The notes beneath the pieces are model-generated. The model saw nothing but the letters and a program-made list of their open reading frames with translations, ran no database searches and had not been told where the DNA came from. The translations under genes were made by a program, and so were the position numbers. Positions 35,419 to 45,148 of a DNA stretch of 64,000 bases are shown here, piece after piece. The DNA comes from Methanococcoides vulcani (GTDB lineage Archaea > Halobacteriota > Methanosarcinia > Methanosarcinales > Methanosarcinaceae), in contig NZ_FOHQ01000006.1 in the NCBI RefSeq assembly GCF_900111645.1, forward strand, positions 62,001-126,000, written 5' to 3'. Positions within the stretch are counted from its first letter, which is position 1. The number at the start of each line of letters is the position of its first letter.

Positions 35419-36351
35419 ATGTGGATCGATGGATTATACTCAGCATTTGACTATCTCATCAAGGTCATCCCGCCGATCGTTATCGGAACTCTGATAATGG
35501 ACATTATGGTGGAGATGGGCTGGGTGAACAAGCTGGGCTTTCTGGCATCTCCCCTGATGCGCTTTGGTCACTTACGGGAAGAGATCGGTCTTAGTTTTCT
35601 AACATCTTTTGGTTCATCAGCTGCAGGTAACTCCATGATCGCAAAGCTGCACGATGACAGCCACATCGATAGAAGGGAAACCATCGTTGCGACAATGGTC
35701 AATTCCTTCCCGTCAGGCATCGTACTTTCAAGGGATCTCCTACCCGTGATGGTCATATTGCTTGGAACTACCGGGCTTATCTATCTGGGGATTATTGTAC
35801 TCATAGGTTTCCTGAAAACGATGATCGCATTGATAGTGGCACGTCTTATCCTTACACCCCGGCCTTCGGGGAATATCCACAGTAATGCAGAAACGATCAG
35901 CTTCCGGGAAGCCTCTGTGAAGTCCTTGAAGAGGTCCCGTTCATCTCTTACAAGGATCGTCCTGACTATGACAATTGTATCGATCATAGTTTTCCAGCTG
36001 ATGGATACAGGTCTTTTTGATTGGGCAGCATCCATAATGAAAGATTCATTCATGATCCAATATGTGCCTGCCGAGGGCCTTCCCATAATCGCCGGCTGGT
36101 TTGCCAGCAATATAGCTGCATTTACCATAGCAGGTAATCTTTTGGAGACAGATATGCTCTCTTCGAAGGATATAATTCTTGCACTTCTCATCGGAAGGAT
36201 ACTGGCAAGTGTTGCAAGGATCAGAACCATGCTACCTTATTATGTGGGGATCTTCAGTCCGAATCTGGGTGTGAGGATAATGGTTGTATCGCTGGTCATG
36301 CAGAATGGTATCATGCTGGGGATAGTAGGTTTCATCTTCGTGTTATTGTGA
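35419..36351 (+). CDS. GATE/nucleoside-recognition-domain membrane protein
   Basis: The 310-residue protein has about eight membrane helices and the 'gate' domain pattern: 'PPIVIGTLIMDIMVEMGW', 'LTSFGSSAAGNSMIAKLHDD', 'NSFPSGIVLSRDLLPVMVIL', repeated in the second half as 'ASNIAAFTIAGNLL' and 'GIFSPNLGVRIMVVSLVMQN'. This family includes parts of nucleoside, FeoB-type and spore-maturation transporters. The substrate cannot be told from sequence. It is divergent from the nine-haem cytochrome gene. Confidence 0.7.
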   Translation: MWIDGLYSAFDYLIKVIPPIVIGTLIMDIMVEMGWVNKLGFLASPLMRFGHLREEIGLSFLTSFGSSAAGNSMIAKLHDDSHIDRRETIVATMVNSFPSGIVLSRDLLPVMVILLGTTGLIYLGIIVLIGFLKTMIALIVARLILTPRPSGNIHSNAETISFREASVKSLKRSRSSLTRIVLTMTIVSIIVFQLMDTGLFDWAASIMKDSFMIQYVPAEGLPIIAGWFASNIAAFTIAGNLLETDMLSSKDIILALLIGRILASVARIRTMLPYYVGIFSPNLGVRIMVVSLVMQNGIMLGIVGFIFVLL

Positions 36352-36400
36352 CAGAAGCAAAGATCCTCTAATATAAAAATAGAAAAAAAATGAACCTTGA

Positions 36401-37225
36401 TCAAACAACAAGTTTGTTAAGGTTCACATAACCATTTGTGGTCCTTATATCGATATTATTACCGCCTTCACCAAGGATCCCTTCTACCTGAGTTGTTTCC
36501 ATCTTCGTTACAACTAATTCTACTTCGTTCACTGAAATGTAACCATTAGTTGTTTCCATCTTGATCTCAGCGTTCAATGACGGATCTATATAGATGGTAA
36601 TTGCTCCATTAGTGCATCTGATCTCCACATCGTCCTTAATGTCAAAGATCTGGGCTTCTATTTTTCCATTTGTGGTCTTCAGATCGTCGATCCCTGTTGT
36701 TCCCCGGATATCCAGTGCACCATTGCTGGATCTTGCTTTTATGTATCCGTCGACGTTAGTTATCGTTATAGCTCCATTGGTGGTTATAGCAGTAGTATTT
36801 CCCTTTGTATCCGAGATCACTATATTTCCATTGGTTGTTTCTATAATGTCAACTGTAACATTTTCCGGAACCTTGATCTTCATGTCAACTGAAACCCTGA
36901 CATTTTCATAAGCAGGATGCTTAGTTTCCACTTTCAGCTCGTCATCGATCTTATTGACAATAATGTGAACCTTTTGCAGTTCATCTTCCCCATAAAAGGT
37001 TCTTTTGATAGCTTCCAATACGACCTTATCGCCATCCCAGCTGTTGATCTCTATCTGTCCGTTCACATTGATAACGTTCAAAGTGGTATTGTTATCTGCT
37101 TCATATTCGCCACTGAAATATTCTATGTCTTCGGCTCCAAAGTCAGGTCCGTATGTACTGCATCCTGAAACAGCAGCAACAAGTAATGTTGAAAACAATA
37201 GGAATGAGATCTGGTATTTGTTCAT
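36401..37225 (-). CDS. DUF4097-family beta-helix lipoprotein
   Basis: This 274-residue protein has a lipobox ('LLVAAVSGCSTYG', Cys at about residue 22) and then a right-handed beta-helix made of repeats containing 'TTNG' or 'SSNG' every 20-25 residues ('VDIIETTNGNIVIS', 'ITTNGAITITNVDGYIKARS', 'IRCTNGAITIYIDPS', 'METTNGYISVNE'). DUF4097 proteins are exported and of unknown function, often adhesin-like. It is transcribed alone. Confidence 0.75.
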   Translation of the reverse strand: MNKYQISFLLFSTLLVAAVSGCSTYGPDFGAEDIEYFSGEYEADNNTTLNVINVNGQIEINSWDGDKVVLEAIKRTFYGEDELQKVHIIVNKIDDELKVETKHPAYENVRVSVDMKIKVPENVTVDIIETTNGNIVISDTKGNTTAITTNGAITITNVDGYIKARSSNGALDIRGTTGIDDLKTTNGKIEAQIFDIKDDVEIRCTNGAITIYIDPSLNAEIKMETTNGYISVNEVELVVTKMETTQVEGILGEGGNNIDIRTTNGYVNLNKLVV

Positions 37226-37496
37226 ATAGAAACCCCCAATAAGAATTGGGGAGATTCACATAATAAATCTATCTATTAAAACAAGTTGAAGTATCATAAT
37301 TGTTTGAGATTTCGTTTATCCAGCAAAATATTAATTCTGAAGAGTTTAATATAAACGCTGTTCTAATTTTTCTGTTTTCGATATTGATTGAAATTACTGC
37401 AAGTGTTAACGTCGTTAATTATGTTAAATAGTTATATATAGTAATATCTGAAATTTTAATATATTCTTTAAAAGTGAGATATGGGGAGAACGATAT

Positions 37497-38183
37497 ATGA
37501 GTGAATCCGAGAATACAGAACGTGTTACTATGCCTCTGATCGGTGACGATGCACCGAAATTCAAAGCAGATACAACTATGGGAGAGATAAATTTCCCGGA
37601 GGATTACAAGGGTAAGTGGGTAATATTATTCAGTCATCCTGCAGATTTCACACCTGTATGCACTACAGAATTCATGACATTTGCCAGTATGCAGGAAGAA
37701 TTCCGTGAACTTAATACTGAACTGATAGGTCTGTCTATTGATAGCAAGTATGCACATATAGCCTGGTTAAGGACGATCAAAGAGAAGATCGAGTACAAGG
37801 GGATGAAGAATGTTGAGGTAATGTTCCCTGTAATTGCAGATCTCAAAATGGAAGTTGCTAAAATGTTTGGAATGGTGCAGCCAAATGCTTCCGATAATCA
37901 GGCAGTAAGGGCAGTATTCATAATTGATCCTAAAGCAAAGGTAAGGGCAATCCTCTACTATCCATTATCAAACGGAAGGAATATGGATGAGATCAAAAGA
38001 ATGATAATTGCAATGCAGAAATCTGATAAAGAGAACATTGCAACTCCGGCAAATTGGATGCCTGGCGACGATGTAATCATTCCACCACCCGGATCCTGTG
38101 GAGCTGCTAAAGAAAGAGTTGAAACAGAAGAAGAAGGCAAATACTGTCTGGACTGGTTCATCTGTTTCAGAAAAGAAGCCTGA
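37497..38183 (+). CDS. Peroxiredoxin (Prx6-like)
   Basis: The 228-residue protein has the peroxidatic motif 'HPADFTPVCTTEFMTF' (Cys55), the resolving-arginine region and 'IKRMIIAMQKSD' of the archaeal Prx6-type enzymes, which reduce peroxides in the cytoplasm. The C-terminal tail carries further cysteines ('GSCGAAKE', 'KYCLDWFICF') that can act as resolving cysteines. GGGGAG precedes the ATG, and TATATA and TATA-like elements lie upstream. A weak hairpin (GCCACT/AGTGGC, 38211-38228) follows. Confidence 0.9.
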   Translation: MSESENTERVTMPLIGDDAPKFKADTTMGEINFPEDYKGKWVILFSHPADFTPVCTTEFMTFASMQEEFRELNTELIGLSIDSKYAHIAWLRTIKEKIEYKGMKNVEVMFPVIADLKMEVAKMFGMVQPNASDNQAVRAVFIIDPKAKVRAILYYPLSNGRNMDEIKRMIIAMQKSDKENIATPANWMPGDDVIIPPPGSCGAAKERVETEEEGKYCLDWFICFRKEA

Positions 38184-38291
38184 ATGGAGGTTATATATCT
38201 ATTATCTGTAGCCACTATTTTCAGTGGCTTCAGTAATTTCTATATGTGGGCATACAAAATAGCTTCTAATACTATCTTTTAAGGTAATATA

Positions 38292-38953
38292 ATGACCCGA
38301 TATGTTTTTGATAACCTTCCCCAAAGATATGACCTTCTGCAAAAACAGGCTCTTCCAAATTGGGAGGTTTTTTTCTCCACAGTCATCGAATACATCCCTG
38401 AAGGAAAACAGGAAATACTTGAACTGGGCAGTGGAACCGGGTTTCTTACCAGTATGATCCGGAAAGCCAGACCTGAAGTCTCAATTACCTGCATCGATAA
38501 GGATCCTGATATGCTGGCGATAGCTAAGGAAAAGCCTGAACTCAAAGATATTACCTTTGTCGAAGGCGATATCCTGAAAATGTGGCCTGAGACCAGTTTT
38601 GATCTTGTGATCTCTACACAATGTCTCTTTGCGTTACCAGTAGATGAAAAAGCACGAATTTTCAAACAGATCCATGATTGTCTCAGACCAGGCGGCATGC
38701 TCCTCGAAGGTGATATTTTCAGGCCTGAAAGCAAATGGGAAGAGATGATCTATAGGTCGCAATGGAAAAGTATATGCTGGAACAGGGTATGTCGCCTGAA
38801 GAGGTTGAAGAGATGTTGCTTTCTCTGGATAGGGTCTATGAAAAGATCGATACACTTGCGGAATTTCGGGAAAGGTTAAAAGAAGTCGGGTTCGAACGAA
38901 TATTTTATCCTTACTGGTATGAAATGTATGCTGTTCTTGTAGCTTCCCGGTAA
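38292..38953 (+). pseudogene. SAM-dependent methyltransferase, interrupted by a frameshift
   Basis: The N-terminal frame (38292 on) has class I methyltransferase motifs: 'ILELGSGTGFLTSMI' (motif I), 'ITCIDKDPDMLAIAK' (motif II), 'GDILKMWPETSFDLVIS' and 'CLRPGGMLLEGDIFRP'. The matching C-terminal end (YMLEQGMSPEEVEEML to 'FYPYWYEMYAVLVASR') is in another frame. The switch lies in the run AAAA at 38766-38769: one more A would join 'YRSQWKKYMLEQGM' into a single protein of about 220 residues. It may be a base-call error, a true mutation or ribosomal slippage. The substrate is unknown. Confidence 0.75.
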
Positions 38954-38984
38954 ACTCTAAATTAAAGACACTTAACCTACACTT

Positions 38985-39833
38985 TCAGGCCGAGATAAAT
39001 ACGATCGCAACCAGAGCAGCAGCTACACCTATCCATTGTTTTGAAGAAAGTTTTTCTTTCAGTATCAGCCATGCAAGTAATACTGTGCCTGCAGGATACA
39101 GGGAAGATGTGATGGAAGCTATGTCCAGCCGGCCTGCCTGGGAAGCCAGGGCAAAAAAGGTGTTTCCTCCTGTGTCAAAGATTCCTGCAATGATAACTAC
39201 AGGAAGGATATTTTTGGGTGGTATGTACACCTGTCTGCTCAGTGCGATAAATATGAGCAATGTTATCACAGCTGCGATCCTTGCAGCAGTAAGGGGCCAG
39301 AGTACAGCCGTATCACTAACCCTGTCAATGGATATGAAGAACAGTCCGAATCCCGTTCCGGCGATCAATGGGAGTATAAGGTCTGTGCGTTCTATTTTAC
39401 TGGTCTCGTCTCCTCCACCGGCAATGAGCCAGACTGCTACAAATGCAAAAACAAAACCGACCATTTGGTGAACAGCAGGCAACCCTTCATAGAATGCACC
39501 ATAGATGACCGGTACGGAAGCAGCTACCACTGCGGAAATAGGTGCTACAAATCCCATCCTTCCCTGTGAAAGACCACGATATAGGGCAAGAAGCCCGATG
39601 CTGATGAAGACGCCGGCAACAGCTCCCCAGAGCATACCACCAAGAGGTGGCATTTCTTCTGCCATCAGATGAGCTGAAGCTGCAAGAAGGAATACTCCGA
39701 CTGCCTGGGTTATCAGAACGACACTATAGACATTTGCACGTTTTGATGCAAATCCACCGCTGAAATCTCCGGCACCCCACGATATGGCTGCCATAAGTCC
39801 AAAGAAAACCACAAGAAATTCAGCAGGTATCAT
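38985..39833 (-). CDS. EamA-type (DMT) transporter
   Basis: The 282-residue protein has ten hydrophobic helices arranged as two EamA repeats: 'FLVVFFGLMAAISWGAGDFS' to 'FVFAFVAVWLIAGG' and 'LILPLIAGTGFGLFFI' to 'WIGVAAALVAIVFISA'. Substrates of such drug/metabolite transporters vary (amino acids, sugars, cofactors). It is transcribed alone; the next 437 bases upstream hold nothing recognisable. Confidence 0.8.
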   Translation of the reverse strand: MIPAEFLVVFFGLMAAISWGAGDFSGGFASKRANVYSVVLITQAVGVFLLAASAHLMAEEMPPLGGMLWGAVAGVFISIGLLALYRGLSQGRMGFVAPISAVVAASVPVIYGAFYEGLPAVHQMVGFVFAFVAVWLIAGGGDETSKIERTDLILPLIAGTGFGLFFISIDRVSDTAVLWPLTAARIAAVITLLIFIALSRQVYIPPKNILPVVIIAGIFDTGGNTFFALASQAGRLDIASITSSLYPAGTVLLAWLILKEKLSSKQWIGVAAALVAIVFISA

Positions 39834-40270
39834 GTTATCGTATGCTCCGGGAATAATGATATTATGTTGAATGTATTTGGTTTTATGCCCCTTATTTTCG
39901 ATATAGGATAAAATAATTTTAAAACCAAATTAAGTTAATAGATCGGGAAAAAGTAGAATCCCACATGACATTTCTGGATTATTGCAGACGCAAAAAAGAT
40001 GCCATTCTTTTTTTGTATTCCCTATCAATACTGTCTTGCTTCCATAGATGTCATAGCGTTTTTTTCGTCTATCCTGACAAACAAGAGGGATACATAAGAA
40101 GATAAGATAGATTGGAGCTCAAGGAATATCTTCTGCTTTTCATCTTCCATAATGAACAATTGAATTACTTTGCAAATAAAGTTAATTCCTTGTTCTCCGA
40201 TCAAATATCATTATCATCCTACCCTATCTTCTTCAAATAACTGAAGTTCACTGGTATTTTACAAAACATC
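39834..40270. other. Gene-free stretch
   Basis: The 437 bases between the EamA and SulP genes hold no coding frame or structure I can support; A/T runs near the SulP end could be a transcription stop. Confidence 0.3.
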
Positions 40271-41809
40271 TTATCCCAGTATGTCAGATGGAACTTTGTA
40301 ATGCGGATCTTCCCAGTGATTGACGTCAATGATGGCAGATGCGTTGTCCAAAAGTACCAGGCAATCTTCGCTTAAGTGTCGCAGATGAACCTTTTTGCCA
40401 ACTTTTGCATAGCGTTCGGTTATCTTATTCAATGCTTCGATTGCAGAATGGTCAGCAACTCTTGATTCTTTGAGATCGATGATTATCTCATCAGGGTCAT
40501 TCAACACATCAAATTTATTTTGAAATTCCGTAACTGAACCAAAGAACAACGGGCCGAAAAATTCGTAATGCTTAATTCCGTTCTCATCAATTATTTCTCT
40601 TGAACGCACCAGTTTGGCATTTTCCCATGCAAAAGCCAATGCAGAAATTATGACACCTGCAATTACAGCTACTGCAAGGTTATGGTAGATAACGGTTATT
40701 CCTGCAACGACCACCATGACAATTACATCCGTCATGGGCACTTTTCTGAATATCCTTAATGATGCCCATTCAAAGGTTCCGATGGCAACCACGAACATCA
40801 CACCAACCAATGCTGCCATTGGTATCTTTTCGATAAGAGAGGAACCTACTAAAACAAAAAGTAATAGACCCGTGGCTGCAACGATCCCTGAGATTCTGTT
40901 TCTGGCACCTGAATTGATGTTAATGAGACTCTGCCCTATCATTGCACAGCCGCCCATTCCTCCAAAGAGCCCGCAAACAAAATTTGCAATACCCTGTGCA
41001 ACACTTTCTTTATTTGCCCTGCTTCTTGTTTCTGTCATTTCATCGATTACGGTCAGCGTCAATAGACTTTCGATCAATCCAACCAATGCCATGACTAGCG
41101 AATAAGGGAATACAATTTTTAATGTTTCCAGATTTAGTGGAACCTGTGGCAGATGAAATTCGGGAAAACCGCCTGCAATAGATGCAATATCTCCAACTGT
41201 TCTTGTTTGGACCTGGAAATAGATGACAATGGCTGAAACAACTATAATTGCAGTTAGTGAAGCAGGAACAGCTTTTGTTAATTTTGGCATCACATAGATA
41301 ATAGCCATGGTCAATCCTACAAAACCTAACATGACCAGAAGGGATTGTCCGCCCAACCAATGTTCTATTCCATTGATGTCAGTAAATTTAAACTGGGAAA
41401 GCTGGGCCATGAAGATCACGATAGCCAGTCCGTTTACAAAGCCGAACATTACTGCATGTGGTACAAGCCGAATAAATTTACCCAATTTCAAAAAGCCAAT
41501 GGTCATTTGGATAATACCCATTAGAACTACGGCCGCAAAAAGATACTCAACTCCGTGTCGGAGCACCAGAGCCACAACTACAACTGCTATTGCACCGGTA
41601 GCGCCTGATATCATTCCCGGTCTGCCACCGATAATTGCGGTTATTAATCCAATGATGAATGCAGAGTAGAGTCCAACTAATGGACTAACATTTGCTATTA
41701 TTGAGAAGGCTACAGCTTCCGGCACAAGGGCCAATGAAACCGTCAGCCCGGATAAGACCTCATTTTTAAAATTCAATTGATCGTTCTTTAGTTGTTCTAT
41801 AAACGCCAT
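40271..41809 (-). CDS. SulP-family anion transporter with STAS domain
   Basis: The 512-residue protein has 12-14 membrane helices, including the SulP region 'SGLTVSLALVPEAVAFSIIA', 'GRPGMISGATGAIAVVVVAL' and 'QGIANFVCGLFGGMGGCAMI'. A cytosolic STAS domain follows (about 415-505, 'EIIIDLKESRVADHSAIEAL'). SulP proteins carry sulfate, bicarbonate or other anions. Its exact substrate is not decidable here; bicarbonate or sulfate are the usual candidates in marine prokaryotes. Confidence 0.85.
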   Translation of the reverse strand: MAFIEQLKNDQLNFKNEVLSGLTVSLALVPEAVAFSIIANVSPLVGLYSAFIIGLITAIIGGRPGMISGATGAIAVVVVALVLRHGVEYLFAAVVLMGIIQMTIGFLKLGKFIRLVPHAVMFGFVNGLAIVIFMAQLSQFKFTDINGIEHWLGGQSLLVMLGFVGLTMAIIYVMPKLTKAVPASLTAIIVVSAIVIYFQVQTRTVGDIASIAGGFPEFHLPQVPLNLETLKIVFPYSLVMALVGLIESLLTLTVIDEMTETRSRANKESVAQGIANFVCGLFGGMGGCAMIGQSLININSGARNRISGIVAATGLLLFVLVGSSLIEKIPMAALVGVMFVVAIGTFEWASLRIFRKVPMTDVIVMVVVAGITVIYHNLAVAVIAGVIISALAFAWENAKLVRSREIIDENGIKHYEFFGPLFFGSVTEFQNKFDVLNDPDEIIIDLKESRVADHSAIEALNKITERYAKVGKKVHLRHLSEDCLVLLDNASAIIDVNHWEDPHYKVPSDILG

Positions 41810-42167
41810 ATTTATACCATTTCTTAAAATTACTATACACCCGCAAGTTCTCTCAAAGCTCGAAGTTGAAGGGCCAATTAAATAAATTGGGGAAAGCTTT
41901 ACGAAAAACGTAACTCAGGGTGGGGAAACTTGTGAATATTTATCTGAATATGAAATTATTTGAAGTATCAATGGAAAAAACAAGCAAACATTCAATGGTA
42001 GTTTTATAAAGACTTTTCAGACACGATCTAAAATGCTCTATGACCTTGTTCTCGAATTCCATTAGTTCTATCCTTTTAGACATATCTTGTCAATGTTGAT
42101 AGAGATTCGTAGAACAGACTGTCAGTATATAAATGTAATCATGTTCTCAAATAAAAATAATATGGGA
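41810..42167. other. Gene-free stretch upstream of SulP
   Basis: This region contains the SulP promoter side and AT-rich sequence. I see no gene. Confidence 0.3.
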
Positions 42168-42404
42168 TCAATCCGGACTTTTGGATTTAATAAAAGTCCC
42201 ATTCCTATATTCCTCAAAAGCCACCTTCAATTCTTCCTGCGTGTTCATCACAATTGGACCATACCAGGCAACTGGCTCATTGATGGGCTTACCCGAAACG
42301 AGCAGGAATCTCAATTCTTTATTCCCTGCTGTTGCGACTATTTCATCACCAATTTTCCATCACAGATGAAAAGTATATATCCTCCAGCATCCAACATTAA
42401 CTGA
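42168..42404 (-). pseudogene. Pirin-family remnant
   Basis: On the minus strand the frame reads GDEIVATAGNKELRFLLVSG, then KPINEPVAWYGPIVMNTQEE, then a conserved end FEEYRNGTFIK. This is the C terminus of pirin-family proteins (quercetinase-like cupins). The part upstream (AGGYILFICDGKL) is in a different frame, and there is no start or N-terminal cupin. It is a broken relic. Confidence 0.7.
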
Positions 42405-42433
42405 ACTGAATTTTTTGGAGTAGAGGTGAACTG

Positions 42434-43258
42434 ATGACAGTAATATCCATTGACCCAGAGCTGTGTACGAATTGTGAGATCTGCGTAGAGATCTGTCCTA
42501 TGTCTATAATCCTTCCTTCAGGGGAAGGCGAAACTCCTTATTCGCCTGAGGATGCTGCTACATATTGTGCGAAATGCGGGCACTGCGAGGTATTCTGTCC
42601 AGAAGGCGCAATCTCAACTTTGTTCGACTCAACCTATTATCAGCTTCAGGATGATGAATTCCCTTCCATACCTACATCAGAGATAGGCAAATATATGGTA
42701 ATGCGTCGCTCGATCAGGAGCTATAAAGATGAATCCGTCGATAAGGGTACAATAGAAGCAATACTTGATATTTCTCGCTATGCTCCGTCTGGAATGAACA
42801 AACAACCTGTACAATGGACCATTGTTCACGATCCTGAGGAAGTGAAAAAGATCGCCGGCTTGAGCATTGACTGGATGCGCGATGTCGTGGCAAGTGAAGA
42901 AGAACATCCTCTCAAACCACTAATGCCGGGTCTGATCTCTGCTTATGAAATGGGCGTGGACCCTATCTGCAGGGCAGCTCCTCATCTGGTAATAGCACAC
43001 ACGCCAGCTGAGAACCCAACCGGTTATACTGACAGTATTATAGCACTTTCATGGTTCGAACTTGCAGCACAGGCTTTTGAAGTCGGAACATGCTGGGCAG
43101 GGTTCTTTTCCATTGCAGCTGCATCTTACAAGCCACTAATGGATGAACTGGAGCTTCCACAGGGTCATGTGGTGCAATATTGTATGATGTTCGGGTATCC
43201 TGAACACAAAGTAAAAGGAATTCCGGGAAGGGAGCCTGCCAGAGTTACGTGGAAGTAA
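42434..43258 (+). CDS. Ferredoxin-fused nitroreductase
   Basis: The 274-residue protein has an N-terminal 2x[4Fe-4S] ferredoxin domain, with Cys11, 14, 17 and 21 in 'ELCTNCEICVEICPMSI' and Cys45, 48, 51 and 55 in 'YCAKCGHCEVFCPEGAI'. It continues as a nitroreductase FMN domain ('MVMRRSIRSYKDESVDKGTI', 'RYAPSGMNKQPVQWTIV', 'ELAAQAFEVGTCWAGFF', 'GYPEHKVKGIPGREPARVTW'). Such fusions, common in methanogens and clostridia, probably reduce flavin- or quinone-like or nitro compounds with ferredoxin electrons; the true substrate is unknown. A very strong hairpin follows. Confidence 0.85.
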   Translation: MTVISIDPELCTNCEICVEICPMSIILPSGEGETPYSPEDAATYCAKCGHCEVFCPEGAISTLFDSTYYQLQDDEFPSIPTSEIGKYMVMRRSIRSYKDESVDKGTIEAILDISRYAPSGMNKQPVQWTIVHDPEEVKKIAGLSIDWMRDVVASEEEHPLKPLMPGLISAYEMGVDPICRAAPHLVIAHTPAENPTGYTDSIIALSWFELAAQAFEVGTCWAGFFSIAAASYKPLMDELELPQGHVVQYCMMFGYPEHKVKGIPGREPARVTWK

Positions 43259-43287
43259 AAAGAAGATCGTTCCCCAAAGGGTTCCAT

Positions 43288-43335
43288 CTCTGGAGAAAGC
43301 AGCTCTTAAGTTTTAGAGCTTGCCTTTCTCCAGAG
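43288..43335 (+). terminator. Terminator of the ferredoxin-nitroreductase gene
   Basis: CTCTGGAGAAAG and CTTTCTCCAGAG form a perfect 12-base stem with an inner GCTCT/AGAGC stem. It lies 30 bases after the stop codon. Confidence 0.7.
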
Positions 43336-43441
43336 CATATAATACAACATTTTTAATAATTTGTGTATGTTTAACCAAGGTGTTTAAACAGAATGGAAAT
43401 GGTGGAAATTAAAATCACCATACCATTAAAAGATCATTGAC

Positions 43442-43594
43442 ATGCCTTATACTGAATGGGAGAAAATGGGGTTTTCCAAAGGTACGTTGCATTACATGAA
43501 GCAAAATGCCAGAAGTGAGAAGCCGTTTACCCTCAATGCTCATGTCAGGGAAAGATTGGAGATGTGGGAACAAATAGCTTTTGTTAGTGAATGA
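43442..43594 (+). repeat. Dispersed coding repeat, copy D (Cas1-tail-like), with ATG and stop
   Basis: The longest copy opens with an ATG and encodes MPYTEWEKMGFSKGTLHYMK, continuing through QNARSEKPFTLNAHVRERLE to EQIAFVSE and TGA, 50 residues in all. A stop codon lies four codons upstream in frame, so it is a fragment or a tiny gene, not part of a longer one. The composition fits a Cas1 C-terminal tail as I remember it. Confidence 0.6.
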
Positions 43595-43672
43595 TGGAAA
43601 CAGCATTTTCAATTAAAAACAGATAAAGGATTAAACATCCGTTTTATCAGATGTTCAAATCCTCATTTTGAT

Positions 43673-44782
43673 TTATTCTTTCTTACGTAGAAACAGGAAT
43701 GCCAGACCAAGTATTGCAATCGTTCCAAGAGTCGAAATTTCAGGAATCGTCTCCTCATCTAAATCATCTTCAAGTACTCCGTCCTGATCCAAGTCCACAA
43801 AGAGATCATACATGTAGATATCTCGGTTTCCATTACGCATATCCTCCCAGACGATCCTATTTCCTGAGATGTCGGGATACTCTTGACCATATACGTTGGT
43901 ACAGATTGGAATTTCCGTGCCAGTTGAGAGATCATACATGTAGATATCCGGGTTTCCATTGCGCCAATCCTCCCAGACAATTCGATCTCCTGAGATGGCA
44001 GGATTCTCTTGGACAGATTTGTTAGTACAGATTGGTGTTTCCGTGCCAGTTGAGAGATCATACATGTAGATATCATTGTTCCCATTGCGCTTATCTTCCC
44101 AGACGATCCTGTCACCGGAGATGGCAGGATACCCTTGAATAGATTTGTTAGTACAGATTGGTATTACCGTGCCAGTTGAAAGATCATACATGTAGATATC
44201 ATTGTTAGCATTGCGCCAATCCTCCCAGACAATCCGGTCTCCGGAGATTGTAGGACCGAATTGGCCAGAGGGATTGGTGGTGATCTGCATTTCCATGCCA
44301 GCTGATAGATTATACATGTAGATCTCCCAGCTTTCATAGCGGTCATCCGTCCAAACAATCCTGTCTCCGGAGATTGTAGCCAACCATTGATAAAATTCGT
44401 TGGTGGTAATCTGCATTTCAGTGTCAGTTGAGAGATCAAACATGTAGATATCAGAATTCCCATTGCGCCCATCTTCCCAGACGATCCTGTCACCGGAGAT
44501 TGCAGGAGCGTATTGGCTCGCGGGATTGGTTGTGATTCGTGTTTCCGTGCCAGTTGAGAGATCATACATGTAGATATCGTTATTTAACCATCCATTACGC
44601 TCATCCTCCCAGACGATTCTGTCTCCGGAGATGGCAGGATCGTCTTGATCAGCGGGATTGGTACAGATTGGTATTTCCATACCCTGTGACACTGCTGCTG
44701 TAGCCGTGCCTGCTGTTGTTGCCAAAAGAACAAGAGCTATTCCAAAACAAATTGGTTTACTTAGTCCAATTTTTATTTACAT
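43673..44782 (-). pseudogene. Seven-bladed beta-propeller surface protein with stop at codon 2
   Basis: The protein consists of seven repeats of about 42 residues, each with 'ISGDRIVWEDxRNGNxDIYM' and 'YDLSTGTExxICTN' or a close variant. It then has a short acidic calcium-type motif ('DLDQDGVLEDD') and a C-terminal sorting-like tail ('IPEISTLGTIAILGLAFLFL' plus RKKE), typical of archaeal surface proteins processed by an archaeosortase. The ATG at 44780-44782 is followed at once by TAA, and the same frame then reads a perfect signal peptide ('IKIGLSKPICFGIALVLLAT'). So codon 2 is a stop, or translation starts at a non-standard codon such as ATA or at the TTG at 44725 after the signal. The rest is intact. 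Confidence 0.65.
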
Positions 44783-45148
44783 ACCCCCTTGATAGTAATC
44801 TATGTGTTTATCTGCTATTTAACAGCATTACACTTTGTTCAAAAATGATTAGTCTTGCAAAAATATAAGACATCTGGGAAATGATCATATCAAAAATGCA
44901 ACAGATATTTGGAAAACATTGCGTATAGCTTTTTCACGTTATACATTACCACACCCTCTTTATGGGGTATAAGAGGCTCGGAAAAAGTGAACTTTTATTT
45001 TCGATTGCATAAACTTTTTGTACTGTCTGGAAAGAACATTTTCAGATGTATTCTATAAACGTATAGTACGGCTATCAAAAAATAAATAAATAAATAAATA
45101 AATAATGTTCAACAATATTTGTTTGATACATTTTAATGGGGGAATTAA
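44783..45148 (+). promoter_or_regulatory. Intergenic region with an AAAT microsatellite
   Basis: Between the two propeller genes is a 366-base AT-rich stretch. About six AAAT repeats (45078-45105) lie just upstream of the LVIVD lipoprotein, and a ribosome-binding GGGGG precedes its ATG. Repeat length could tune promoter spacing; nothing more can be shown. Confidence 0.35.

Noticed and set aside
43673-44782. Repetitive DNA in the propeller gene taken as a CRISPR array
   Set aside because: Repeats are about 126 bases apart, in frame and encode a conserved beta-propeller blade.
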